Shown piece after piece: positions 36,588 through 45,174 of a stretch of DNA of 64,000 nt (the stretch's first letter is position 1; each line of letters opens with the position of its first letter). The notes below the pieces were generated by a model. The model saw only the letters and a list, made by a program, of their open reading frames with translations. It had not been told where the DNA came from and ran no database searches. A program made the translations under genes and the position numbers. Source of the DNA: Acidobacteriota bacterium (GTDB taxonomy: Bacteria; Acidobacteriota; Vicinamibacteria; Vicinamibacterales; UBA8438); contig WTFV01000227.1 in NCBI GenBank assembly GCA_011523845.1, positions 1-64,000 of the forward strand, written 5' to 3'.

Positions 36588-37591
36588 CCCCGCTCGTCGA
36601 CCTCGCCCGCAACCTCATCGACATCGAGTCCACGAGCGGCGGCGAAGCCGCGGTGACGACGTGGCTGGCGCGCTGCCTGCGCGAGCGGGGCTACCAGGTC
36701 GCCGAGCAGCCGGTGGTCGACGACCGGGTCAACGTCATCGCCACGGTCGGTGCGACGGAGCCCGAGACCGTCTACTCCACGCACATCGACTGCGTCCCGC
36801 CCTTCTTTCCGAGCCGGATCGAGGGCGACACGCTGTACGGCCGGGGCGCCTGCGACGCCAAGGGGATCCTCGCGGCCCAGATCATGGCCCTCGACCGGCT
36901 CCGCGAGTCGGGCGAGAATCGCGTCGGCCTGCTCGTCGTGGTGGGCGAGGAGAACGGCAGCCACGGCGCCCGCGCCGCCAACCGCCTCTCGAACCGCTCC
37001 CGGTACCTGATCAACGGCGAGCCCACGGACAACCGCCTCGGCGCCGCCACCAAGGGCGCCTACCGGGTCCGCCTGTCGGCCACCGGGCGCGCGGTCCACT
37101 CCGCCTATCCCGAGCTGGGCGAATCGGCCGTCGAGAAGCTGCTCGACGCCCTCGTCGCCCTCCGCGATCTCGACCTGCCGGTGGACCCCGTGCTCGGCGC
37201 CACTACCTACACGGTCGGGGTGCTGTCCGGCGGCGTCGCCCCCAACGTCGTCCCGCCGGTGGCCGAGGCCGACGTCAACTTCCGCACGGTGGAGCCGGCG
37301 GCGCGCGTGCGCGAGCGGCTCGACGCGTCGATGCCCGGCACGGTGTCGATCGACGACGTCATGATCGTCCCGCCGGTCAGCCTGACGACCCTGCCGGGGT
37401 TCGAGACCGCCCCGTTCTCGTTCACCACCGACATCCCGTTCCTGACCTCGTGGGGCGATCCGCTGCTGGTCGGTCCCGGCTCCATCCACGTGGCGCACAC
37501 GGCGGACGAGCACGTGCAGATCGACGAGCTGGTGCAGGCGGTCGATCTGTACGAGAAGCTGGCGCGGGAACTGCTGCCTGCCGAGAGTTGA
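36572..37591 (+). CDS. dapE: M20-family deacylase, probably succinyl-diaminopimelate desuccinylase
   Basis: The protein has 339 residues of the M20 zinc peptidase family. The first metal ligand and Asp occur in YSTHIDCVPPFF, the bridging Asp in YGRGACDAKGI, the catalytic Glu pair in VVGEENGSHGA and a late His in SIHVAHTADEHV. The placement after dapD, which makes the succinylated intermediate, supports DapE. An ornithine deacetylase-like specificity cannot be excluded by sequence. The start overlaps a duplicated dapD end. Confidence 0.85.
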   Translation: MEPLAAPLVDLARNLIDIESTSGGEAAVTTWLARCLRERGYQVAEQPVVDDRVNVIATVGATEPETVYSTHIDCVPPFFPSRIEGDTLYGRGACDAKGILAAQIMALDRLRESGENRVGLLVVVGEENGSHGARAANRLSNRSRYLINGEPTDNRLGAATKGAYRVRLSATGRAVHSAYPELGESAVEKLLDALVALRDLDLPVDPVLGATTYTVGVLSGGVAPNVVPPVAEADVNFRTVEPAARVRERLDASMPGTVSIDDVMIVPPVSLTTLPGFETAPFSFTTDIPFLTSWGDPLLVGPGSIHVAHTADEHVQIDELVQAVDLYEKLARELLPAES

Positions 37592-37912
37592 CCCTGGCTG
37601 ACGACCGCTAGCCGTTCTCGGGAGCCGCCTCGTACGCGGGCCAACCACGGAGCCGACCAGATCTCAGCCTGCCACGCCTCCAGCTCGCAACCCGACGCCC
37701 CGAGGCGCCGGACGGCCACAGCACGCCGAACTCAACCGCAGTCTGGTGGTGAGCGTCGGTCGATAATGAATCCGACCGGCGATTGACAGAGCCGACCAGC
37801 GGGCTGGAAGACAGAAATGGCGCCGACTGCCAACAACACGAGACCGACACGAGGGCAACGAAAACGCGGTGGACCCGCAGGTCCGAGTGCGTCAGAATCG
37901 TAGGATCGGACG
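37592..37912. other. intergenic stretch without a recognisable gene
   Basis: Reverse-strand frames give Trp/Gly/Arg-rich text (GASGCELEAWQAEIWSAP) that hints at a decayed small protein, but no start, domain or length supports a gene. No hairpin with a T-run is seen after dapE. Confidence 0.4.
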
Positions 37913-38323
37913 ATGGGAGAGATTCGAGCCAGCGTGACGTTGGAGAACAGCGGCGACCGCGAGTACGTGTACCGCGGAGACAGCGTCGAGGCGGACGTCC
38001 GACGAACGACGGTCGAAGGGATCGTCGACACCGGGGCGGTGAGTCTCGTAGTCCCGGAAGAGGTCGCGACCGAGCTGGGACTTCGGCACTGGGGCACGAG
38101 AACGGTCGTCGACGCGGACGAGCGCCGCGAACAACGGCCCGTGACCGATGTCACGATCGAGATCGGAAACCTCGCGACGCGGACGGAGGCCATCGTGGGA
38201 CCGGCGGGAAGCGAGATTCTGATCGGTCAACTGGTGCTCGAAGCACTCGACCTGATAGCCGACTGCAGAAGCCGAACACTCGCGCCGCGCCATCCGGAAG
38301 GGCCAGTCCTGGCGATCCGCTGA
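37913..38323 (+). CDS. retropepsin-like aspartic protease (clan AA)
   Basis: The protein has 136 residues. The active-site motif DTG lies in VEGIVDTGAVSLVVPEEVATELGL, the hallmark of single-domain retropepsin-like proteases. A flap-like strand and the second hydrophobic-Gly block (AIVGPAGSEILIGQLVLEAL) follow. There is no signal peptide, so it should be cytoplasmic and act as a dimer. Bacterial members are uncharacterised for the most part; some accompany Uma2 and toxin genes, as here. Confidence 0.8.
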   Translation: MGEIRASVTLENSGDREYVYRGDSVEADVRRTTVEGIVDTGAVSLVVPEEVATELGLRHWGTRTVVDADERREQRPVTDVTIEIGNLATRTEAIVGPAGSEILIGQLVLEALDLIADCRSRTLAPRHPEGPVLAIR

Positions 38324-38512
38324 GCCCCCCGGACACCGCTTCCGGGATCGGCGCCGTCGCGTCGCGCCACAGCAGGCCGAGCTGCTCGCTGCCGTAAACG
38401 CGCTGCTCCGAGGGGCCGGCGCTGTGGCGGTGATCCTCCACCGATCCGTGTTGAAGATCTCCGGGACGAGCCACCAGCCCAAGGCCGCGCCGAACGGTGC
38501 TACGCTACGGGC

Positions 38513-38758
38513 ATGAGCAGCGACGCGAAGTGGATCATCGGAACCATCGTTCCCGCCATCCTGGTGGTGGCTGGCTTGTTGTCGGCGCAGATCGCCGGTG
38601 GAAACACCGGCCTTAACAGGCGGATCGATGACCTGAACGCCACCGTGAACGCCCGCTTCGACGACGTGCACCGGCGGATCGACGGCATGCAGGACGATAT
38701 CCGCGAACTGCGCATCCTCGTCAACGAGATCCTCAAGGGCTCCGATCCCGCCGACTGA
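38513..38758 (+). CDS. small membrane protein with coiled coil
   Basis: The protein has 81 residues. A membrane helix (KWIIGTIVPAILVVAGLLSAQIAG) precedes a coiled coil with NRRIDDLNATVNARFDDVHRR and RRIDGMQDDI. It shares the architecture and the nucleotide block TGGATCATCGGAAC with the gene at 30613. Function is unknown. Confidence 0.65.
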   Translation: MSSDAKWIIGTIVPAILVVAGLLSAQIAGGNTGLNRRIDDLNATVNARFDDVHRRIDGMQDDIRELRILVNEILKGSDPAD

Positions 38759-39230
38759 CCGCCCGACGTTTCGTCTCCGTTTGACGCCCGGCCACCGGGT
38801 ATTCTCCGGTCCGGTCGATGTGTTCCCATCCGAGCGGCGAGACGTGAGGCCAGGAACTCTCGGCCGGGAACGCCAGCGCGTTCGAACACGTACAAGCCGC
38901 TTTGACGGCAGGTCCCGGCTGCGGGTCTGATAACGGCCCACTATGTTGACTTGAGAACTACGGGATCGCCGCTTCCACAGGCGGTGATCGGGCCGGGTCG
39001 GGCTGTTGGAACTGCCCCTCTCGGCGTGCTCGACCGGGTTCCATACCCGCTTTCATGGCTTTCCGGGACACGCCGGCAGTACCGCGGGCGCCGGTCTGTG
39101 TACGACGAGGCCGTGACCGAGGGGGCTGGTGGTGTCGGCCAACCGACGAGCACTCACGAGACACGCCGCAGTCAGCACCGCTCTGCAGCGGCACGGGATC
39201 TTGCCGGGCGCGCCTCGCGGGCCGGGCGGG
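38759..39230. other. 470-bp stretch without a supported gene
   Basis: Frames of 60-100 codons exist on both strands but give low-complexity Arg/Pro/Ser text and share no recognised motif. Segments such as GPITACGSGDPVVLKST on the reverse strand could be worn remnants. The stretch lies downstream of the leftward higA gene and may hold its transcript end; no clear terminator was found. Confidence 0.4.
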
Positions 39231-39500
39231 TCAAGCGACTGCACGTTCCTGGCGGATACGTTCCCGCGCCAAGTCGTACTGCGCTTGGCGGCGCACCCAG
39301 AACGCTGCGTTGCTCCACCCGATTCGTTCCAGTGCCAGCGCCATGGCGGGCGAGATGCCCGTCCTCCCGTTCAGCACCCGCGAGAAGGTCTGGCGCGTGC
39401 AGCCGAGCTTCGCCGCCGCCTCGGTCACGGTCCAGCCCTCCTCCGCCATCGCGTCCCGGAGGCTCTCGCCCGGATGTGCCGGGTCGTGCATCGTCGGCAT
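39231..39500 (-). CDS. higA: HigA-type antitoxin
   Basis: The protein has 89 residues of the XRE/HigA type: HPGESLRDAMAEEGWTVTEAAAKLG, then CTRQTFSRVLNGRTGISPAMALALERIG and the tail WVRRQAQYDLARER. It follows higB by 14 bp, which is the inverted gene order typical of higBA (toxin first). Confidence 0.9.
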   Translation of the reverse strand: MPTMHDPAHPGESLRDAMAEEGWTVTEAAAKLGCTRQTFSRVLNGRTGISPAMALALERIGWSNAAFWVRRQAQYDLARERIRQERAVA

Positions 39501-39514
39501 GTCACGCTCCCTCG

Positions 39515-39802
39515 TCAGTGGTAATCGATCAACGTCACGTCAGCCGCCTCGCCGTCCCTGAAGCGAAAGACGATGCGCCAGTTGCCGGAGACCCGCACGC
39601 TCCATTGCCCGCGGCGGTCACCCGTCAGCGGATGCAGTCGGTAGCCCGGAAGGTCCATGTCTCCGGGCTGGATCGCTGAATCCAAGTCCGACAGAATACG
39701 TCGAATCCGGGGCGCCAAGGCCGCCGGGATTCGGCGGGCGTCGCCGCGCTCGAAGAACGCCAACAGCCCCTTGTGTACGATGTCGATAGGGCACTGCAAC
39801 AC
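39515..39802 (-). CDS. higB: HigB-type (RelE superfamily) toxin
   Basis: The protein has 95 residues from the GTG at 39802. It has IVHKGLLAFFERGDARRIP, then LPGYRLHPLTGDRRGQWSV and the active-site region VSGNWRIVFRFRDGEAADVTLIDYH, as in HigB/GraT mRNA interferases. There is no good ribosome-binding site. The first codons lie inside a long palindrome that may control both transcription and translation. Confidence 0.88.
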   Translation of the reverse strand: MLQCPIDIVHKGLLAFFERGDARRIPAALAPRIRRILSDLDSAIQPGDMDLPGYRLHPLTGDRRGQWSVRVSGNWRIVFRFRDGEAADVTLIDYH

Positions 39803-39826
39803 GACACATGGCGTGTTGCAGTGCCC
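39789..39826. promoter_or_regulatory. perfect 15-bp inverted repeat at the higB start
   Basis: GGGCACTGCAACACG and CGTGTTGCAGTGCCC are exact inverted copies around the eight bases ACACATGG. The left arm covers the higB start codon and the first four codons. The symmetry suits an operator for the HigA dimer. As RNA it would hide the higB start in a stable stem. Confidence 0.65.
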
Positions 39827-39880
39827 GTGGGATCGCGAGCCCCCTGGACGAGCTGACTTGTCTCTTCGTGCCTGTCGCCG

Positions 39881-41131
39881 CTATCGCCGGACCACTTCCG
39901 CGTCGACGATCTCTACCCGCTCGACCGGCGTCTCTCCCTCGGTCGGCACGGCCTCGATCCGGTCGACCACGTCGAGGCCCTCCACGACGACGCCGAACAC
40001 CGTGTATACGCCGTCGAGCGCCGGGGCGGTGGCCGTGCAGATGAAGAACGAGGTCGACGCGCTCGCCGGATCGTCGAGCCGCGCCATCGACACGATGCCG
40101 CGCACGTGCCGCGTGTCGTTGAACTCCGGCTGCATGTTCTGCACGAAACGCTGCTGCCGGTCGGTGAGCGGCTCGCGGCGCGTCGGCAGGTGGCCGCTCT
40201 GGATGACGAAGCCGGGGGCGACCCGGTGGAAGGCGATGCCGTCGTAGACGCCGGAGTCGACCAGCCGCAGGAAGTTGCGGACGTGGTTCGGCGCGCGATC
40301 CGGGTACATGTCGATGGCGATGCGGCCGTGGGTGGTGTTCAGGACGGCCCGGAAGGCGGCGAGCTCGGCGTCGGCCTCGGTGGTGAAGGGCGGGATCTCG
40401 GGCGGCGGCTTGTCGCGGATGGTCACCCGCTGCACCACGACCCGCTCGGCGGCGCGTCCCCCGGCGTCGACCGGCGTCTGCGAGATCCGGGTGACGACGT
40501 CCATGCCGTCGGCCACCTGACCCCAGATGGTGTGCAGACCGTCGAGCCCCGGCTGATCGACGACGCAGATGAAGAACTGCGAGCCGCCGCTGTCCGGCTG
40601 TCCGGGCACGAGCACCGCCGAGACCGTGCCCCGCAGGTGCCGGGCGTTGCTGAACTCGGCGCCGACCAGGCCGAGGCCGCCCTGGTCGTACTCCGCGGCG
40701 CGCTCGGGATCGGCCGTCAGCGGGTCGCCGCCCTGGACGATGCCGTTGGCCACCATGCGGTGGAACGTCGTCCCGTCGAAGTGGCCCTCGCCGGCGAGCT
40801 GCATGATCAGACCCACGTGATTGGGGGCGAGATCCGGCCGCAGATCGATGGCGATCGCGCCGAGGTCGGTCTCGAAGACCGCCTGCTTGTCGCTCATCTC
40901 TTCGAGCGAGAGCGGGGTGACGAACGGCTCGCCGGCCTGCCCGGCCAGCGCCGGGGCCGCGGCCAGCGACGCCAGCACGGGGAACGCCGCCAGCCAGGCG
41001 AGTTGCTGGAGCCCGCGGCAAGTACCCCGCCGCACTCGAAGCCACGCATCCTCGGCGGCCTTGCCTCGCGCGACCGACAGTACGCCGCGGCCAGTACCCC
41101 GCCGCATTCGAAGCCACGCATCGATCTTCAT
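39881..41131 (-). CDS. secreted protein with two cyclophilin-type peptidyl-prolyl isomerase domains
   Basis: The protein has 416 residues from the ATG at 41131. The first PPIase domain (about 80-235) has AIAIDLRPDLAPNHVGLIMQL and FDGTTFHRMVANGIVQGGD, with SGGSQFFICV. The second (about 260-416) has RIAIDMYPDRAPNHVRNFLRL, YDGIAFHRVAPGFVIQSG and STSFFICT. A hydrophobic segment (LAWLAAFPVLASLAAAPALA) is an export signal, but it is preceded by 45 odd residues with a repeated AWLR-RRGT-RG motif. Two fused cyclophilin domains are uncommon. It probably assists folding in the periplasm. Confidence 0.88.
   Translation of the reverse strand: MKIDAWLRMRRGTGRGVLSVARGKAAEDAWLRVRRGTCRGLQQLAWLAAFPVLASLAAAPALAGQAGEPFVTPLSLEEMSDKQAVFETDLGAIAIDLRPDLAPNHVGLIMQLAGEGHFDGTTFHRMVANGIVQGGDPLTADPERAAEYDQGGLGLVGAEFSNARHLRGTVSAVLVPGQPDSGGSQFFICVVDQPGLDGLHTIWGQVADGMDVVTRISQTPVDAGGRAAERVVVQRVTIRDKPPPEIPPFTTEADAELAAFRAVLNTTHGRIAIDMYPDRAPNHVRNFLRLVDSGVYDGIAFHRVAPGFVIQSGHLPTRREPLTDRQQRFVQNMQPEFNDTRHVRGIVSMARLDDPASASTSFFICTATAPALDGVYTVFGVVVEGLDVVDRIEAVPTEGETPVERVEIVDAEVVRR
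41015..41122. repeat. 36-bp direct repeat in the cyclophilin 5' end
   Basis: AGTACCCCGCCGCACTCGAA and the following GCCACGCATC recur 72 bp later with two changes. The repeat encodes the duplicated AWLR-RRGT-RG segment and extends the protein N-terminus in front of the export signal. The original start may have been inside the repeat. Confidence 0.75.
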
Positions 41132-41190
41132 CTGCACACCTCGCGCTGGTCCATCTGCAACACCTCGCCCTGATCTAATAGCATGATCGG

Positions 41191-42009
41191 ATGCCGTTGC
41201 TGAACGAACCCGAACCACCGCCCCGCCCGCCGCGCCGGGGATGGCTGTACGTCTTCGTCGTGCTCGTCCTGGCCGCCGGCGGGGGCTACTACCTGTACGT
41301 GTCGGGGCTCCTGACGCCGTCCGATGACGCCGAGCGCCGCGCCGCCGCCGAGGCCCCCGCACCGTCGCGCCCCGCCCCGGCCGCCCCTGCCGCGCCGGAG
41401 CCGGAACCGGCCGAAGCGCTCGCGCCGGAGCCGGAACCCGAACCGGAGCCGGAACCCGAGCCCGAGCCGGAACCGGCCGCGGCGCCACCGCCCGCCATCG
41501 TGTTGCGCGTCACCAGCGACGTGGACGGGGCGGAGGTGTTCATCGACCGCCGCTACGCCGGCACGACGCCGTTCGAGTCGTACGAGGTCGAGCCCGGGCG
41601 CCACCGCATCAACGTCTCGGCCCCCGGCTACGAGGGCCATGCCGAGGACGTGGAGATCGGCGGCGAGCTGACGGCCATCGACGTGCGCTTCCGGCAGGTC
41701 CGGCTGGACCAGCGCATCCCCGTCGTCCACAAACACCGTTTCGGCGACTGCGAGGGGCACCTCGTGGCCACGACGGCCGGCATCGTCTACGAGACCGACG
41801 ACGACGATGCGTTCCAGGTGGGCCTGCACGGGCTGGAGGAGTTCGCCGTCGACTACATGGCGCACAACCTGCGGCTCAAGGTGCGCGGCGGACGGACCTA
41901 CAACTTCACCGACGACGAGGAGAACGCCGACGCCCTCTTCGTGTTCCACCGGGCGGTGGAAGAGGCCCGCGAGCGACTCTCCCGCGGCGAGCCGCCGGCG
42001 GCTCCATGA
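41191..42009 (+). CDS. membrane-anchored PEGA-domain protein
   Basis: The protein has 272 residues. An N-terminal cytoplasmic Pro-rich end is followed by a membrane helix (LYVFVVLVLAAGGGYYLYV) and a Glu-Pro repeat linker (EPEPEPEPEPEPEP, about 78-93). A PEGA domain follows (LRVTSDVDGAEVFIDRRYAGTTPFE to ISAPGYEGH-like end). The C-terminal 100 residues are unassigned. PEGA domains are found in surface and cell-wall proteins; the repeated EP linker should span part of the periplasm. It overlaps tag by 4 bp. Confidence 0.8.
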   Translation: MPLLNEPEPPPRPPRRGWLYVFVVLVLAAGGGYYLYVSGLLTPSDDAERRAAAEAPAPSRPAPAAPAAPEPEPAEALAPEPEPEPEPEPEPEPEPAAAPPPAIVLRVTSDVDGAEVFIDRRYAGTTPFESYEVEPGRHRINVSAPGYEGHAEDVEIGGELTAIDVRFRQVRLDQRIPVVHKHRFGDCEGHLVATTAGIVYETDDDDAFQVGLHGLEEFAVDYMAHNLRLKVRGGRTYNFTDDEENADALFVFHRAVEEARERLSRGEPPAAP

Positions 42010-42593
42010 CCCCGCAGCCGCCCGCCCGGTGCCCCTGGGCCACGTCGGACCCGCTCTACGTCCCGTATCACGACGAGGAGTGGGGCGTGCCGCTGCACGA
42101 CGACCGGCGTCTCTTCGAGATGCTGGTGCTCGAGGGCGCGCAGGCCGGGCTGAGCTGGCTGACGATCCTCCGCCGGCGGGAAGGGTATCGCCGCGCCTTC
42201 GACCGCTTCGACCCGCAGCAGGTGGCCCGCTACGGCCCGCCCGACGTGGAGCGCCTGCTGGCCGACAGCGGGATCATCCGCAATCGTCTGAAGGTCGACT
42301 CGGCCATCGCCAACGCCCGCGCGTTCCTCGCCGTGCAGGAGGCGTTCGGCAGCTTCGACAGCTACGTCTGGCGGTTCGTCGACGGCCGGCCGATCCAGAA
42401 TGCCTGGACGAAGCTCGAGGAGGTGCCGGCGCAGACCCCCATCTCGAACGCAATGAGCAAGGACCTGCGAAAACGCGGCTTCACCTTCGTCGGCCCGACC
42501 ATCTGCTACGCGCACATGCAGGCGACCGGCATGGTCAACGACCACCTGGTGGGCTGCTTCCGGCATCGCGAGGTCCGCCTTCTCACGGAATAG
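42006..42593 (+). CDS. tag: DNA-3-methyladenine glycosylase I
   Basis: The protein has 195 residues. It begins the family block at RCPWATSDPLYVPYHDEEWGVP and continues with LFEMLVLEGAQAGLSWLTIL (catalytic Glu), IIRNRLKVDSAIANARAFL and the zinc-binding end FVGPTICYAHMQATGMVNDH. It removes 3-methyladenine from alkylated DNA. It is coupled to the PEGA gene by an ATGA overlap and converges with the methyltransferase gene by 11 bp. Confidence 0.95.
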   Translation: MTPQPPARCPWATSDPLYVPYHDEEWGVPLHDDRRLFEMLVLEGAQAGLSWLTILRRREGYRRAFDRFDPQQVARYGPPDVERLLADSGIIRNRLKVDSAIANARAFLAVQEAFGSFDSYVWRFVDGRPIQNAWTKLEEVPAQTPISNAMSKDLRKRGFTFVGPTICYAHMQATGMVNDHLVGCFRHREVRLLTE

Positions 42594-43410
42594 CAGAGCG
42601 GAGGCGCTGCAGGGCGATCGCGGCGGCGTTGGCCACGTTCAACGAATCGACGGCCGGTGCGATGTCGATTCGGACGCGCTCGTGGCACAGATCGAGCGCG
42701 GCCCGGCTGACACCGTCCCCTTCGTTGCCCAGCACGAGGGCAACGCCCGCGCCGGCGCCGCGGCGCACGAACGCCTCGATGTCGACCGCGGGCTCCAGCG
42801 GGGTGAGCGCGACGACGCGCGCCCCGGCTTCCCGGATCCGCGCCAGTACGCCCGGCCACTCGTCCGCCACCCGAAAGAGGAGCTGGAGCGTCGTCCCCAT
42901 CGACGTGCGGATCGCCTTGCGGTAGAGCGGGTCGGCGCAGGCCGGCGACAGCAACACGCCGGCCGCACCGAAGGCCGCGGCGTTGCGGAAGATGGAGCCG
43001 ACGTTGTCCGGGTCGGACACCCCGTCGAGCACCACGAGCGGGCGTCCCGGCTCGGCCGGCGGGAGCTCGGCAACCTCCTCCTCGGGCCCGGGACGTTCGC
43101 CGAGTCCCAGACAACCGCGGTGAAACCGAAACCCTGTGACGAGCCGCAATTGCGCGGAGTCCGCGACATGCAGCGCGAGCGCGCGATCGTCCTCGCGCGC
43201 CGCCAGGGCGTGCTCCAACCCTGCCAGCGCGCTCTCGACGACCAGCAGCGCTCGCGTGCGGAAGCGCGACGCGAGCAGGCGCCGCACCGCCAGTTGCCCC
43301 TCGGCTACGAAGAGCCCCCGGTCGCGCATCAGCGCGGGGTCGGAGACGATACGGAAGTCGTCCAGGCAGGGATCGTCGACCGATGCGACCCGGATGCGGT
43401 TGATGGGCAC
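42583..43410 (-). CDS. SpoU-type (TrmH family) RNA 2'-O-methyltransferase
   Basis: The protein has 275 residues from the GTG at 43410; longer frames run into the upstream gene. The knotted SPOUT domain shows motif 1 DNVGSIFRNAAAFGA, motif 2 VALVLGNEGDGVS and motif 3 DSLNVANAAAIALQRL. An N-terminal RNA-binding part reads RGLFVAEGQLAVRRLL. The target (23S rRNA or tRNA) is not decidable from sequence. Confidence 0.9.
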   Translation of the reverse strand: MPINRIRVASVDDPCLDDFRIVSDPALMRDRGLFVAEGQLAVRRLLASRFRTRALLVVESALAGLEHALAAREDDRALALHVADSAQLRLVTGFRFHRGCLGLGERPGPEEEVAELPPAEPGRPLVVLDGVSDPDNVGSIFRNAAAFGAAGVLLSPACADPLYRKAIRTSMGTTLQLLFRVADEWPGVLARIREAGARVVALTPLEPAVDIEAFVRRGAGAGVALVLGNEGDGVSRAALDLCHERVRIDIAPAVDSLNVANAAAIALQRLRSAIP

Positions 43411-43499
43411 CGGCAGCGTCCGTCGGTTTGCAGCCGCGCCTGGGGGACCCGCGTTCGGCGGCGGCCCGGCGACCCGGACCAGTCCCTTGCCGGCGGCGA

Positions 43500-44093
43500 T
43501 TACGCGGAGCGGACCACCTGCCGCCGGCTGCGGTGCCGGTCGAGCACCTCCAGGCCGATCTGCTTGCTCAGGTAGACCTTCGATTCCCGGTTGTCCTCTG
43601 CGTCCGGCTCGAACTTGACCACGTTGAACTCGAGTTGGTCGAGCGTGCTTCGCATGTCGTAGAAGCCGTTCTTCGTCTTGACGACGATCTCGCTGAACCC
43701 GTTGTCGTGGGCCCACGCCTCCTGCTCCTCGGTCAGGGCCCGGAAGAAGCCCCGGCCCCGCCAGTCGCGGCGCGTGCCGCCGATCCAGCTATAGAGCACC
43801 TTGCGGTCGTCGAACTCCACTGACGCCCGGAGCCGCTCGACGAGGTCGGCCAGCTTCGGCTCCGTCTCGCGCATCCGCAACTCGTGCGAGACCTTGTAGG
43901 CGACCGGCACCACCGTCGACGGGTCGTCGGGCAACGGCGCCTCCGCCATCAGGATCTGGTGGTCGCGCTCGTCCAGCCGGCGCATCACCTCCGTCGCCGT
44001 CTTCTTGCGCGGAAACTCGCCGAAGTACTCCTCGATGTACTCGATTTCCAGAGCGCCCTGCTGCAGTCCGTACTGGCGAATCTGATACTCCAT
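43500..44093 (-). CDS. GNAT-family N-acetyltransferase
   Basis: The protein has 197 residues from the ATG at 44093 (MEYQIRQYGLQQGALEIEY). The acetyl-CoA-binding loop RRDWRGRGFFRALTEEQ and the strand FSEIVVKTKNGFYDMR fit the GNAT fold. The substrate is unknown. The gene is divergent from fpg with 31 bp between start codons, so the two share a promoter region. Confidence 0.82.
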   Translation of the reverse strand: MEYQIRQYGLQQGALEIEYIEEYFGEFPRKKTATEVMRRLDERDHQILMAEAPLPDDPSTVVPVAYKVSHELRMRETEPKLADLVERLRASVEFDDRKVLYSWIGGTRRDWRGRGFFRALTEEQEAWAHDNGFSEIVVKTKNGFYDMRSTLDQLEFNVVKFEPDAEDNRESKVYLSKQIGLEVLDRHRSRRQVVRSA

Positions 44094-44124
44094 GCCAATC
44101 GCGCGAGCATCATACACTGCGCGT

Positions 44125-45042
44125 ATGCCGGAGCTTCCGGACGTCGAGGTCTACGTCGAATGCCTCGCGGCGCGGGTCGTCGGACAACGGATCGAGCGCA
44201 TCCGGCTGCTCCTCCCGTTCGTGCTCCGCTCGGTCGATCCGCCGCTCGACAGCGCGCAGGGACGGACCGTGCATACCGTCGAGCGCCTCGGCAAGCGCAT
44301 CGTCATCGGTCTGTCCGGCGATCTGTTTCTCGTCCTGCACCTGATGATCGCCGGGCGCCTGCGGTGGCGTGATCGTGGGACCCGAATCCCCCAGAAGCTC
44401 GGCCTGGCGGCATTCGACTTTCCCAGCGGCACGCTGCTGCTGACGGAGGCGGGCTCCATCAAGCGCGCCGCCCTGCATCTGGTCGCGGGACGCGACGGAC
44501 TGCGGGAGCACGATCGCGGCGGCCTCGAGGTGCTCGATTCAGACCTGGCCGCCTTCCGCGACGCCCTGCTGTCCGAGAACCACACGCTCAAGCGGAGCCT
44601 GACCGACCCGCGGCTCTTTTCCGGCATCGGCAACGCCTATTCCGACGAGATCCTGCACGCCGCCGGCCTGTCGCCGCTCAGGCTCACCGGCCGCATGACC
44701 GACGCCGAAATCGATCGGCTCCACGAAGCGGCGCGGACGACCCTGCGGGCCTGGACCGAGCGGCTGCGGCGGGAGACAGGCGACCGGTTCCCCGAACAGG
44801 TCACTGCGTTCCACCCCGGAATGGCCGTCCACGGCCGCTACGGCAAGCCGTGCCCGGCGTGCGGATCACCCGTCCAGCGCATCGTCTACGCCAGCAACGA
44901 GTCGAACTACTGCCCCGCCTGCCAGACCGGCGGCAAGCTCCTCGCCGACCGCGCGATGTCGCGCCTGCTCAAGAGCGACTGGCCCCGGTCGCTCGACGAG
45001 TGGGATGCGATGAAGGAGGAGCGCAGCATTCCCGAAAGATAG
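44125..45042 (+). CDS. Fpg/Nei-family DNA glycosylase
   Basis: The protein has 305 residues from the ATG at 44125. The mature end PELPDVEVYVE carries the catalytic Pro2 and Glu3. The helix-two-turn-helix reads LKRSLTDPRLFSGIGNAYSDEIL. The zinc finger is CPACGSPVQRIVYASNESNYCPAC. It excises oxidised bases. The finger starts CPAC and ends in a GGKLLADRAMSRLLK extension longer than in classical MutM, so the exact subtype (MutM or Nei-like) is left open. Confidence 0.92.
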   Translation: MPELPDVEVYVECLAARVVGQRIERIRLLLPFVLRSVDPPLDSAQGRTVHTVERLGKRIVIGLSGDLFLVLHLMIAGRLRWRDRGTRIPQKLGLAAFDFPSGTLLLTEAGSIKRAALHLVAGRDGLREHDRGGLEVLDSDLAAFRDALLSENHTLKRSLTDPRLFSGIGNAYSDEILHAAGLSPLRLTGRMTDAEIDRLHEAARTTLRAWTERLRRETGDRFPEQVTAFHPGMAVHGRYGKPCPACGSPVQRIVYASNESNYCPACQTGGKLLADRAMSRLLKSDWPRSLDEWDAMKEERSIPER

Positions 45043-45174
45043 AGGACGGGAGCAACTGACTGGACGAGAGCGTGTCGAGGGCTCGGTCGACCGTGCACAG
45101 CGCGGCTTCCACGGTGCTGGGGTTCTCGCTACGGGGCTTGGGAGCGAGGGCCGGGTCGCATGCTTGCCTCACAG

